Positions 14,317 to 21,694 of a DNA stretch of 26,032 bases are shown here, one piece after another. A model generated the notes under the pieces. It did not search any database, was not told the origin of the DNA, and was given only the letters and a program-made list of their open reading frames with translations. The position numbers were made by a program, and so were the translations under genes. Each line of letters starts with the position of its first letter. The stretch's first letter is position 1. Source of the stretch: an uncultured Clostridium sp. (GTDB lineage: Bacteria; Bacillota; Clostridia; TANB77; CAG-508); assembly GCA_946498265.1 (NCBI GenBank), contig CAMMNR010000006.1:1-26032 (forward strand). The letters are read 5' to 3'.

Positions 14317-14407
14317 TTGAGTATTTGTTCAACTAATATGTATAAAAATAATTGAATAAATATTCAACTTTACTTGTATTATAGTTGAATGCTTATTCAA
14401 TTGTCAA
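14317..14407 (-). promoter_or_regulatory. Metal-regulated promoter with three operator palindromes
   Basis: On the minus strand TTGACA (14402-14407) and TATAAT (14378-14383) are 18 bases apart. The spacer is almost wholly filled by the palindrome TTGAATGCTTATTCAA (14385-14400). Two more 16-bp palindromes of the same design follow: TTGAATAAATATTCAA (14352-14367) and TTGAGTATTTGTTCAA (14317-14332), at centre spacings of 33 and 35 bases. These match the inverted-repeat style bound by CadC/SmtB repressors. The first would block RNA polymerase directly. Confidence 0.85.
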
Positions 14408-14454
14408 TAGTTTTTTTAATATTTTTATAAATTTTATATATTAAAACATAAATT

Positions 14455-14481
14455 AAAACACTCCATCCATTGGAGTGTTTT
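14455..14481 (-). terminator. Terminator of the 14492-15268 gene
   Basis: AAAACACTCCA pairs with TGGAGTGTTTT around a 5-base loop. The minus strand continues UUUUAAUUU. It is nearly symmetrical but there is no plus-strand gene to end here. Confidence 0.75.
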
Positions 14482-14491
14482 TAATAACGCA

Positions 14492-15268
14492 TTAGCGTTT
14501 AATTATAGGAGTATTAAAAGAAATTTCATACCAAAATTCCACTAAATCACACGCCATTTTTAATTCATATAATTCTGGAAATAATACATTAGTTAACGAC
14601 ATTATCCCAAATAAAGACGTGCTAAAAGCCATTTTTGCAACTAATATCAATACTGGTAATGTTATCAGTTGTATAAGTACTGTTGGCATAAAAAATGAAA
14701 TTGATAAAAAAACAAATATTATTCCTACAATTTCATTAGGATGCATGTTGTAATTTCGGTCAGCCCTATATATACTAGACTTTTTAGCTTCTTCTAATGT
14801 TGGAGGTTTACCTTGCTTTTCGAATGAATTTATTGCCATATTCAAAGCACCTCTCCATTTTAAAAGTACCTTTTCATTTTCACTTTTCCTTTTCTTAATT
14901 CCCTTCCATATACTAAATTCAATAATAAAAACAATTGCACATAAAGCCATCTGCATGCCCATAATTTGTCTTGGTTTTAGGAAAGTAAAAATATTTAACA
15001 TAGATAGTAAATACGGTAAAAAACCTATTACCAAAAATTCTAGTATTAATCGTATAAACAAATTTCTACTTTCTTTAGGTGTCCTCTCTTCTATATATGT
15101 AAGATAAAAAAGTTCCTCCTTTCCATACCATAAAAAAGATGGTTCATTCCTAATATTATAAGAATTTCCGTCCTTGTCATATGCAATACAAACTTGTTTT
15201 TGGTCAGGAGTATATATTATCATTCCTTTATATCCTACTACTGACCGTATTTTACCTTTTCCTTTCAT
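14492..15268 (-). CDS. Membrane protein of unknown function, 258 aa
   Basis: The ATG at 15268 is preceded by AGAAAGGAG at good distance; the longer in-frame start at 15310 lies inside the promoter. Residues 1-75 are soluble and beta-rich (GKIRSVVGYKGMIIYTPDQK, YDKDGNSYNIR). Two hydrophobic hairpins follow (about 80-105 and 112-130), then a charged cytoplasmic stretch with KPPTLEEAKK, then another hydrophobic region (about 180-228). No enzymatic motif or named family recognised. It is monocistronic, with its own consensus promoter and terminator. The small N-terminal domain with a membrane anchor suggests a sensor or scaffold, but that is speculation. Confidence 0.7.
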   Translation of the reverse strand: MKGKGKIRSVVGYKGMIIYTPDQKQVCIAYDKDGNSYNIRNEPSFLWYGKEELFYLTYIEERTPKESRNLFIRLILEFLVIGFLPYLLSMLNIFTFLKPRQIMGMQMALCAIVFIIEFSIWKGIKKRKSENEKVLLKWRGALNMAINSFEKQGKPPTLEEAKKSSIYRADRNYNMHPNEIVGIIFVFLSISFFMPTVLIQLITLPVLILVAKMAFSTSLFGIMSLTNVLFPELYELKMACDLVEFWYEISFNTPIIKR

Positions 15269-15300
15269 TATTAATCTCCTTTCTAATTTTTTATAATTAT

Positions 15301-15329
15301 ATAATATCATTATTTACATAAAATGTCAA
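15301..15329 (-). promoter_or_regulatory. Promoter over the end of the methyltransferase remnant
   Basis: Minus strand TTGACA (15324-15329), 17 bases, TATTAT (15301-15306); the -35 box overlaps the stop codon of the methyltransferase remnant. Drives the membrane protein at 14492-15268. Confidence 0.7.
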
Positions 15330-15799
15330 GAAAGTTTTTCTGCAATAATACCATAATATCTTCGTCTTAAAAGTATTCCTCTATCATAACTATTTTCTTT
15401 AATATATAAATCCAATTTTTGTAAATCCTGTCTATTTTCTTCTAATTTATTATTTGTTTTTTCCTCTGAAAAATCATTTAATATTGGTGTTTTTAATAGT
15501 AAAGCTATTAAATCTTCTTTGGTTTTATAATATTCCCTTATATATATTGGAACTAATTCTACATTTTTAAAGCCTGCATCTAAAATATTTTCATAATCTA
15601 TCTGACTAATAGGTTTAACATCATTAAATGCTTGTCCTTTATTAAATAACCTTTTTAATTGCCAACAGTCTAACTTGTCCACACCTCTTAATATTAGTTT
15701 TCCTTTGTTCTTTAGTGTTTTATAAATCTGCTTTGCTGATATACAAGTATTTCTTGCTACTACTATATCAAAATAATTATCAGGTGTATTCATATTCAA
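15326..15799 (-). pseudogene. SAM-dependent methyltransferase, N-terminally truncated
   Basis: The frame enters at PDNYFDIVVARNTC, the region after methyltransferase motif III (D-x-FD-VV), and runs on through GKLILRGVDKLDCWQLKRLF to a normal-looking C-terminus (RRRYYGIIAEKLS). The glycine-rich SAM-binding motif I and everything before it (roughly 70-100 residues) is absent. No ribosome site precedes the ATGs at 15799-15793. Its first codons overlap, in another frame, the end of the Ham1-like remnant, so a deletion has joined two genes here. It cannot bind SAM as it stands. Confidence 0.75.
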
Positions 15800-15884
15800 A
15801 TATTTTAAAATCTATCTCTTCTAGTTGTTTTTTGGCAGATGCAATTTTTCCTTTGTTATGTGTTACGAAAATAACTTCTTCCAT
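15780..15884 (-). pseudogene. Ham1/RdgB-like NTP pyrophosphatase, only the N-terminus left
   Basis: A good ribosome site (AAGGAAGG) and ATG at 15884 start a 34-residue frame: MEEVIFVTHNKGKIASAKKQ then a short acidic segment. (T/S)xNxGKxxE/S is the N-terminal nucleotide-binding motif of inosine/xanthosine triphosphate pyrophosphatases (normal length about 190-200 aa). The frame hits TGA where the methyltransferase remnant begins. The translation start signals are intact but the enzyme core is gone. Confidence 0.65.
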
Positions 15885-15970
15885 TTTACCTTCCTTTCAT
15901 ACTAAAATATATTTTTTGATTCTAATAGTTCAATTATTTCATAATTTTCATTGTTTTTTAGTTCATTTTA

Positions 15971-16381
15971 TTAAAATAATTGATTTTTATAAATTTCTGC
16001 TTGTTGAAGCATGTGTCCTATATTACCTTCACCAGCAAATTTTTCTATATCAAAAAAATTTTCATTTTTATCTATCCAATATAATTTATTTACTTCTTCT
16101 ACTAATTTTATTTCTTTATCTAACTTTCCAACATATACTTCTAATTCCATGTTTTGCATAATATACTGAAAATTCATAATATTAGTTAATTTAATATCAT
16201 TTTCTGTTATTCCTGTTTCTTCCTTCAATTCTCTATATGCTGCATGTAATTTATCTTCGCCTTGCTCCACTTTTCCTCCTACTAAATTAAATTTTCCTTT
16301 GTATGGCTCTTTTTTTCTTTTACACATAAGTATTTTATTTTCTTCTTTATTGTACACTAATATTACATTTAATTTTTTCAT
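15971..16381 (-). CDS. Nudix hydrolase, MutT/8-oxo-dGTPase-like
   Basis: 136 aa; ATG at 16381 after AAGGAGGAATACC. The Nudix box is complete: GKVEQGEDKLHAAYRELKEE then TGI (G-x5-E-x7-REUxEExGU). The flanking RKKEPYKGKFNLVGG and the tail WIDKNENFFDIEKFAGEGNIGHMLQQ resemble 8-oxo-dGTP diphosphatase-type proteins. It should hydrolyse a nucleoside diphosphate derivative with Mg2+ or Mn2+, possibly cleaning oxidised nucleotides. Substrate is not deducible. It is the second gene of a unit beginning with DUF4186. The frame continues open for 21 codons beyond its TAA, a possible scrap of another gene. Confidence 0.88.
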   Translation of the reverse strand: MKKLNVILVYNKEENKILMCKRKKEPYKGKFNLVGGKVEQGEDKLHAAYRELKEETGITENDIKLTNIMNFQYIMQNMELEVYVGKLDKEIKLVEEVNKLYWIDKNENFFDIEKFAGEGNIGHMLQQAEIYKNQLF

Positions 16382-16446
16382 GGTATTCCTCCTTTTTTAT
16401 AATTACACAATATTATAAATTTTCTTTTACTTTTTATATCTGCATT

Positions 16447-16806
16447 TCATCTTATTTCTTTGTCTATCCATGCCATTATAACATTTACAATATAATCTTT
16501 TTGTTCTTCACTTAGTTCTATTCCTTTTTGTATTTTATGCCACTTACATAGACAACCTCTACAACAAGTTGCCGTTGCATGTTGTGCTATAAATACAGGA
16601 TGTCCTCTCATTGGTGTTTGTTTTCCATCATTTGGTATATTCTCTGGTGCTAATCTTTTATTTATAAAGTCATATGCATGTTCTCTAATTTTATCTATTC
16701 TCTTTTCTTTTATATATTCTTTGTCTTTTTGTTTCAAATGAAATTTGCTTCTGAAATTTGACTTTGACAAACTATTTAATATGTTTTCTACCCTTACATT
16801 TTGCAT
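16447..16806 (-). CDS. DUF4186 family protein
   Basis: About 119 aa from the ATG at 16806, which has AAGGTGAT upstream; an in-frame start at 16836 is inside the promoter. Strong family signature: FRSKFHLKQKDKEYIKEK near the N-terminus and GHPVFIAQHATATCCRGCL with three cysteines and two histidines near the middle, followed by KWHKI. The Cys/His cluster suggests a metal or Fe-S site. The function of DUF4186 is not known. It is first in a unit with a Nudix enzyme and the Ham1-like remnant, which hints at nucleotide metabolism, though the cluster looks assembled from unrelated pieces. Confidence 0.85.
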   Translation of the reverse strand: MQNVRVENILNSLSKSNFRSKFHLKQKDKEYIKEKRIDKIREHAYDFINKRLAPENIPNDGKQTPMRGHPVFIAQHATATCCRGCLCKWHKIQKGIELSEEQKDYIVNVIMAWIDKEIR

Positions 16807-16834
16807 ACTATCACCTTCATAGTTATTTTTATTC

Positions 16835-16863
16835 ACTATACCATAGTTTTACATTTTTCTCAA
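16835..16863 (-). promoter_or_regulatory. Extended -10 promoter of the DUF4186 unit (repeat family, copy A)
   Basis: Minus strand TTGAGA (16858-16863), 17 bases, TATAGT (16835-16840), with TG one base before the -10. The same ~40-bp sequence recurs at 24800-24828 with few changes. Confidence 0.75.
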
Positions 16864-16946
16864 TCATAATAGATTTTTCTTATAAAATTATTTAATATTT
16901 TTAGCAAAATTATGAAAATTTATTTAATCTAAATTTTTATAAAATA

Positions 16947-16980
16947 TATAGCACAGAAAATAAACAAAATCCGTGCTATA
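16947..16980 (-). terminator. Terminator hairpin, repeat family copy A
   Basis: Minus-strand RNA pairs UAUAGCACGGA with UCUGUGCUAUA (11 pairs, one G-U), loop UUUUGUUUAUUU, then UAUUUUAUAAAAAUU. It follows the HD gene by about 40 bases. Its stem and AACAAAAT motif (plus strand) recur at 25006-25035 and 25875-25904. Confidence 0.65.
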
Positions 16981-17017
16981 CATTTTTAATATTATTATAA
17001 TTTTTCATTTACATGTT

Positions 17018-17587
17018 CTAGTTAACAAACAATACATCTACTATGTTATTATATCTATCTTTTAATAACTCTCTACTTCTCGAACTCAACTTATTATAAT
17101 CTCTTTCTAATTTTTTTCTTACATATTCTTTTCCGTCTGATATAGATAAATTCATTTCTTTATAGACTAAAGAAAATAATGATGGGATACAATCAAAATG
17201 TGCTATTACATCTGCATCTGCCACACATTGTTCTTCAATAGTATTTCGTGGTCTATCTTTACTGCCTCTATGATTTAATACACAATTTTTTACTTGTTCT
17301 ATTCTTTCCTTTGGATAATTTAATTCTGTCAATAATTGTTCTGCAATCTCTGCTCCATATATATGATGTTGTTCTCTTTCTCCGTACTCTGATGGCATTG
17401 CTATATCATGCAACAATGCTCCTAATTCTACTATCTCTACATCTGCTCCATACTTTTTTGCTAATTTTATTCCATTCTCAACGACATATTTTATATGTTC
17501 ATTCCAAAAATCATATCCATCTTTTTCTTTTGACTTTTCACATCTAATTAATAATTCTTGTTTGATTTTTTCTGTTATTTCACTCAC
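17018..17587 (-). CDS. HD-domain phosphohydrolase
   Basis: 189 aa, starting with GTG at 17587 behind AGGAGG. The HD motif set is complete: His31 (NEHIKYVVENG), His-Asp in LGALLHDIA (about 59-60), HHIYG, NHRGSKDRP and the later Asp in VADADVIAHFD (about 124). This is the metal-dependent HD phosphohydrolase fold of the YfbR/uncharacterised-protein type. By family it removes phosphate from a nucleotide or similar small molecule; the substrate is unknown. It is the last gene of the long unit that begins at 21661, 11 bases after the metallophosphoesterase, and is followed by a terminator. Confidence 0.88.
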   Translation of the reverse strand: MSEITEKIKQELLIRCEKSKEKDGYDFWNEHIKYVVENGIKLAKKYGADVEIVELGALLHDIAMPSEYGEREQHHIYGAEIAEQLLTELNYPKERIEQVKNCVLNHRGSKDRPRNTIEEQCVADADVIAHFDCIPSLFSLVYKEMNLSISDGKEYVRKKLERDYNKLSSRSRELLKDRYNNIVDVLFVN

Positions 17588-17598
17588 TATAATTCCTC

Positions 17599-18420
17599 CT
17601 ACCCTAATTTAATATGCTTTTCTTTTATCTTTATACTATTGTTTTCTAGTTCGACTTCTAAGTACACACCATCTGGCAATCCTTTCATATCAATATTTTC
17701 CGTTAACGAACCTAATATATAATAACTTTTCCCATCTTCTTTTAGTTGCTTTGTCCAATGTTGATGTCCACTAAATATAGCTATTATATTTTTATCATTT
17801 TTTATTATATTCTTTATTTCTTTTCTATTATTCATCAAACCATCTTCCGGCTTTTTTTCAAATCAGTAATTTCCTATTTGCTTATCTTCTGCTAAACCAA
17901 AATGAGTAAAAATTATGCATGGCAATTCATTATTGTTTAAATCTTCTTTCAACCACTTAATTTCTTCTTCAGACATACAATGTGCTTTATATACACCACC
18001 ATCATCTCCACCTAAGTCTTCTCTTATATTAGTTGTTAATATTATAAAATGATATCCTTTTATATCAAATGAAAATGTTGCATTTTCATATTCCATAATT
18101 TTCTCAAGCTCTTTTCTTGAATTCATTGTTCGCAAATCGTGATTTCCCATTACTGAATAAAAAGGTAGTTGAATATTTTTTAATTTATTCCAAATATATG
18201 TATAATTTTCTATATCTCTATCATGGTTAAATGTATCTTCAATTAAATCTCCCAAACAAATACTTAAATCTAGTTTATCTTTATTTATTATATCTATTAG
18301 CTTGTCCATTATTTCTACAGAATACTGTGTCAGTTTTCTATTTAATCTAAAATTTAACTTTTCTGGTCGTTTATCTAAATAATGTATGTCTGAAAAAATA
18401 ATTAATTTACATTTGCTCAT
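17599..18420 (-). pseudogene. Calcineurin-like metallophosphoesterase interrupted by one in-frame TGA
   Basis: From the ATG at 18420 (GGGAG upstream at good distance) the frame reads FSDIHY (D-x-H), CLGDLIED (GD), VMGNHD (GNHD) and IIFTHFG (T-H). It meets a TGA at 17863-17865 after KQIGNY, and continues in the same frame as FEKKPEDG...AIFSGHQHWTKQL (GHxH) to 17599. All five metal motifs exist but the last is beyond the stop. Restored length would be about 274 aa. A tryptophan codon mutated TGG to TGA is the simplest reading. GGAAGATGG just before an ATG at 17835 could allow reinitiation, giving a two-piece enzyme. If read through, it would hydrolyse a phosphomonoester or diester. Confidence 0.8.
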
Positions 18421-18491
18421 TTCCATGCTCCCTCTTTCTTCTTTCTAATTTACTTAACCTTTTCACCATAATCCATATAAAAATGGCTTTC

Positions 18492-18896
18492 CTATATCAA
18501 ATTTAATTTCTTCAAAAACCTCATTGATGGCTCGTTATGTTTATATTTTAATAATTCATCCTTTGATAGCCATATCATTTCTTTAGCATCTGAATCGGCA
18601 TATCCTGTAAATTTCTCTATTTCTGCTGTATATCTTAAAAATATTAATTGAGTTATCTCTCCCTTATACATTGTAATATCACTATCAAAATCAAAAGGCT
18701 TAACTTCATCTAACTTAATATGTACTTCTTCCATTACTTCTCTTTTTATTGATTCTTCCAATGTTTCATTGTCTTCTAGTCCACCACCTACTATATGCAA
18801 ACAATCTTGATAAGCTCCACCTTTTTTATTTTGTTTTATAAACAAATATTTATCATTGCATTTTATTAATGCACTTACAATAATTCTTCTATTCAT
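18492..18896 (-). CDS. Nudix hydrolase
   Basis: 134 aa; ATG at 18896 with AGGAG about a dozen bases upstream. Nudix box GGLEDNETLEESIKREVMEE then VHI: the catalytic REVMEE helix is intact, though the glycine after the glutamates is replaced by histidine, a tolerated change. IVSALIKCNDKYLFIKQNKK is the typical first strand pair, and DSDAKEMIWLSKDELLKY the C-terminal substrate-side loop. It probably hydrolyses a nucleotide-linked compound; the specific substrate cannot be told. It lies between the cytidine deaminase remnant and the metallophosphoesterase in one operon, and is not closely related to the other Nudix protein at 15971-16381. Confidence 0.87.
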   Translation of the reverse strand: MNRRIIVSALIKCNDKYLFIKQNKKGGAYQDCLHIVGGGLEDNETLEESIKREVMEEVHIKLDEVKPFDFDSDITMYKGEITQLIFLRYTAEIEKFTGYADSDAKEMIWLSKDELLKYKHNEPSMRFLKKLNLI

Positions 18897-18921
18897 TTTA
18901 TATTAAACTCCTATTATTTAC

Positions 18922-19270
18922 TTATATTTTTTTATTACATTCAGTTTTCGTTATATACATCTCTTGTAATAAATTTTTTAGTTTGTAAATCTTATCTTCA
19001 GCTACCAAACTTCTGTATCTAGATTTTTATCTTTAACCATACAAATTAGCTCTCTACATCTACCACATGGATCATAAATTTGTCCTTTGCTGAATATGCA
19101 ACTATTTTATCTATTTTTCTCTCATTATTTTTCAACATTTCTACTATTGCTACATATTTTGCACAATTTCCTAATGCACAATTCGTATCAATACAAATTC
19201 CCGTATATATGTTCCCGTTTTTTGTGAGTAATGCACACCCTATATATCCACAAGATGCATATATAACCAA
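18922..19270 (-). pseudogene. Cytidine deaminase-like gene, multiply broken
   Basis: Three frames together spell a cytidine deaminase C-terminal two-thirds: GCALLTKNGNIYTGICIDTN and GNCAKYVAIVEML in the first, YDPCGRCRELICMVKDKN in the second (zinc motif PCxxC), and VAEDKIYKLKNLLQ in the third. At least two single-base frameshifts separate them, one at a GACAAATTT stretch and one at GTTTGG. The zinc-site glutamate of the (C/H)AE motif is changed to lysine (CAK), removing the catalytic proton shuttle. The N-terminal third is missing, and its first codons overlap the 3' end of the PHP gene. It is dead as an enzyme. Pyrimidine salvage was its likely former role. Confidence 0.8.
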
Positions 19271-20124
19271 TTTAATATTTCTTTAGAAATACTTAAATCT
19301 CCTCTACCTACACCTATTTCTATATCTGGTTTTGAGCTTCCATGATAATCACTGCCACCACTTATGTATAAATTATTATTTTTAGCATAACGGGCTAAAA
19401 TATTTCTTTGTTCTTGATTTGCTGATGGATGGAAACATTCTATACCGTCAAGTTCTTTTTCTTTTCTTAAATCATTTATAAATTCAATTGTATCTTTAAA
19501 TTTGTATTCAAATGGATGTGCTAAAAATGCTTTTCCTCCAGATTTGTGAATAATATCAATCACTTCTTTATACTTTGGTCTAAATTCTATACGATTCACA
19601 AAATAAATACTTTCTGAATTTGCTAAACCTTTTCTAAAAAACACGCCAAGAGATTCCGTAAATTCTCCTAAAATTTTGTAATTTTCTTTATGTTTCATTA
19701 GTTCCTCATAAATTGAAATTTCTACATATCTAGTTGCTTTAGGTTTTATTATTTGACTTTCATTATATTTAAGTCCTTGTTTATCGCATATATCCAATAA
19801 TCTTCTATAGCATATTTCTTGTTGTTCTTTTAGTTTTTCTTCTGAATAATATTTTTTGCACCATTCATTTATTGTATTAGGTTCTATATTATACCCTAAT
19901 ATTTCAATGTTTTTATCTTTAAATACTGCATTTAATTCTACTCCCTTTATAATTTTACCACTAAAAATATTATCATTTTTTAATAATTCATCTTCATACT
20001 GTTTAACAGTATTATGGTCTGTAATTGATATGTATTCTAATTTTTTATTTTCACACATTTTCAATATTTCTGTAATATTTTTATCTCCGTCTGAATAAGT
20101 TGTATGGATATGTAAATCAATCAT
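19240..20124 (-). CDS. PHP-domain metal-dependent phosphoesterase
   Basis: 294 aa, ATG at 20124 after GAGGTGG. PHP motifs in order: MIDLHIHTTYSDG (H-x-H and D), YISITDHN, KIIKGVELNAVF (GxE), KAFLAHPFEY (AHP) and ISGGSDYHGSSKP (SDxHG), followed by IGVGRG. This is the TrpH/YciV type (RNase AM or 3',5'-nucleotide phosphatase-like) rather than polymerase or histidinol phosphatase. It would cleave a phosphoester with a trinuclear metal centre in the cytoplasm. The very end (NWLYMHLVDI) runs into the deaminase remnant in another frame, so the last few residues may be new sequence created by a deletion. Confidence 0.9.
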   Translation of the reverse strand: MIDLHIHTTYSDGDKNITEILKMCENKKLEYISITDHNTVKQYEDELLKNDNIFSGKIIKGVELNAVFKDKNIEILGYNIEPNTINEWCKKYYSEEKLKEQQEICYRRLLDICDKQGLKYNESQIIKPKATRYVEISIYEELMKHKENYKILGEFTESLGVFFRKGLANSESIYFVNRIEFRPKYKEVIDIIHKSGGKAFLAHPFEYKFKDTIEFINDLRKEKELDGIECFHPSANQEQRNILARYAKNNNLYISGGSDYHGSSKPDIEIGVGRGDLSISKEILNWLYMHLVDI

Positions 20125-20187
20125 TTATACCACCTCAGAAAAATTTTTTTGTCCTATACAATATTTTTCTTCCACCTTCGTCATTAT

Positions 20188-20727
20188 CTATATTACTTCA
20201 TATTTCCAACCAGGTTGCCAATTCTTTGTTTTTCTCCAATCATTATCTATTGCTTCTTTCCAGCTAATATTTTTTGTTATAACTTCTAATGCTAACTGTG
20301 GTGCTTTATGCGCAACTAAAGCTACAGTTTTTCCATTATAATTTTCTAATAAATAATTACAAAAGTCTCTTAATCTTTTTTCAACATCTTTCAAAGATTC
20401 TCCATTAGGAAATTTATTATCTATGTGTTCTTCATATTTTACTAAAGAAGAATCTTGTCCGTTTAAATCTCCATAATTACATTCTCTTATTCTTTCGTCA
20501 TGCAATATATATTTTAAATCTTTGAAAACATATTCTGCTGAATCTATTGCTCTTTTCAAATCTGAACTGATAACTAAATCTATTTCATCAAAATTTATTT
20601 GTTCTTTTAATTTAATACTTTGTTCTATTCCTTTTTTGCTTAAATTTCCTTGTAACCATCCTGTAGACTTGTGTTCTATATTATCTGTAGTTGTTCCATG
20701 TACGAAATAAATTATTTTTACTGACAT
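20188..20727 (-). CDS. Histidine phosphatase superfamily protein
   Basis: About 179 aa from the ATG at 20727 (GGGAG about ten bases upstream; the in-frame GTG at 20736 is too near that site). IIYFVHGTTTDN is the position of the catalytic RHG motif, but here reads VHG, so the first arginine is replaced while the histidine stays. The second half has LVISSDLKRAIDSAEY (the conserved SDLxRA), ERIRECNYGDLNG and VALVAHKAPQLAL, where AHK stands in place of GHG. The fold is clear; the catalytic pocket differs from phosphoglycerate mutase-type enzymes, so substrate and activity are open. It overlaps nothing but sits 5 bases after the ASCH gene. Confidence 0.85.
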   Translation of the reverse strand: MSVKIIYFVHGTTTDNIEHKSTGWLQGNLSKKGIEQSIKLKEQINFDEIDLVISSDLKRAIDSAEYVFKDLKYILHDERIRECNYGDLNGQDSSLVKYEEHIDNKFPNGESLKDVEKRLRDFCNYLLENYNGKTVALVAHKAPQLALEVITKNISWKEAIDNDWRKTKNWQPGWKYEVI

Positions 20728-20732
20728 GCCTT

Positions 20733-21131
20733 TCACTCTCCCTTAGCATTATAATCATATTCCCACAAACTTAGTTTTCCGTTTGTCTCTATTGGGATAA
20801 TTTCTTCAACTTCTTCAATTTTAAATCCATATCCTTTCCATTCTGTTTTATTCAAACTTTTATAAACATTAGGATTTTTAGGAATAACTTTTTTTCTAAA
20901 ATTGTCATCAACATAAATACAATCTGTTATTTTGGCTTTTGCTATTATACACCCTTTAGGATATTCTAATTTTAAATCTTCAAATCTAGTTATTGCTTCT
21001 CTGTCTATTCCTTTACCTGCATGAATTAAAATATCTCCTCTATATTTCGTTTTCCAAGTTCTAAATTCATATTCCTTATATCCTTTTGCTATTAACGTAG
21101 CCCAAGGTTGTTTTATAGTTATAACTTTCAT
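20733..21131 (-). CDS. ASCH-domain protein
   Basis: 132 aa, ATG at 21131 overlapping the preceding stop (ATGA) with GGGAG upstream. Start MKVITIKQPWATLIAKGYKE and YEFRTWKTKYRGDILIHAGK are the hallmark ASCH features: beta-barrel, conserved WxxLI, E-x-RxW and RG-L-IHAG. ASCH resembles the PUA fold and binds RNA or nucleotides; relatives include N4-acetylcytidine amidohydrolase (YqfB) and putative transcription coactivators. Translation coupling to the flavoprotein before it and the phosphatase after it is evident. A nucleoside-modifying role would fit the surrounding operon, but that is inference. Confidence 0.88.
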   Translation of the reverse strand: MKVITIKQPWATLIAKGYKEYEFRTWKTKYRGDILIHAGKGIDREAITRFEDLKLEYPKGCIIAKAKITDCIYVDDNFRKKVIPKNPNVYKSLNKTEWKGYGFKIEEVEEIIPIETNGKLSLWEYDYNAKGE

Positions 21132-21661
21132 AAATTTCTCCCATAATTCTTTATTTCTTCTAACATCTTATTAATTTTTTCTTTTTGATTTTCAACATCA
21201 TGTATATTTAATGCTTGATAACTATAACTCTTTAAAACATTTAATTTTAAATACTTAATTAATCCATATACTGCTTTTTCCATTTCTTCTTTTGTTCCTT
21301 TTTCTCCTCCACCACCAGTAAAAATAAATATAACACTTTTATTCTTTATTAATTCACTCTTATATAATGGATGTAATCTATCCATAAAATTTTTAAATAA
21401 TCCTGTCACATTATCAAAATAATTAGGAATGCCAAAAATAATTAAATCAGCTTCTTTGATTTTATTTATTATTTCATTAATATCATCTTTAATAACACAT
21501 TTATCAATCTTATGGCAAGCTAAACATCCCTTGCAATATTTGATATTACATTCACTTAATAAAATAAGTTCTGAATTGTTTATTGCTCGTTTTATTTGGT
21601 TCAATAAAAAATTAGTATTTCCATTTCTATTACTTCCTGAAATTAATAATATCTTCTTCAT
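21128..21661 (-). CDS. Flavodoxin-like NADPH-dependent FMN reductase
   Basis: 177 aa, ATG at 21661 after AGAGGTAATAT. MKKILLISGSNRNGNTNFLL is the FMN phosphate-binding loop of the flavodoxin-like reductase family, and IIFGIPNYFDNVTGLFKNFMDR the second FMN loop. A CKGCLACHKIDKC cluster (about residues 43-55) is the compact cysteine motif of iron-sulfur flavoproteins, so it may carry a 4Fe-4S cluster. It would transfer electrons from NAD(P)H via FMN to an unknown acceptor. It is the first gene of the operon that ends at 17018, with its own extended -10 promoter. Confidence 0.88.
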   Translation of the reverse strand: MKKILLISGSNRNGNTNFLLNQIKRAINNSELILLSECNIKYCKGCLACHKIDKCVIKDDINEIINKIKEADLIIFGIPNYFDNVTGLFKNFMDRLHPLYKSELIKNKSVIFIFTGGGGEKGTKEEMEKAVYGLIKYLKLNVLKSYSYQALNIHDVENQKEKINKMLEEIKNYGRNL

Positions 21662-21694
21662 ATATTACCTCTTTATTATAATTTTATATTTACA

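Noticed and set aside
15908..15970. In-frame open stretch of 21 codons after the Nudix stop codon (15971)
   Set aside because: It has no start or ribosome site and no recognised identity; possibly a scrap of a lost gene, not annotated as a feature.
17863..17865. TGA as selenocysteine or as a tryptophan codon by genetic-code change
   Set aside because: Only a weak 5-bp stem follows the TGA, unlike a bacterial SECIS element, and no selenoprotein is known in this family. TGA ends other genes in the window normally, so code reassignment is unlikely.
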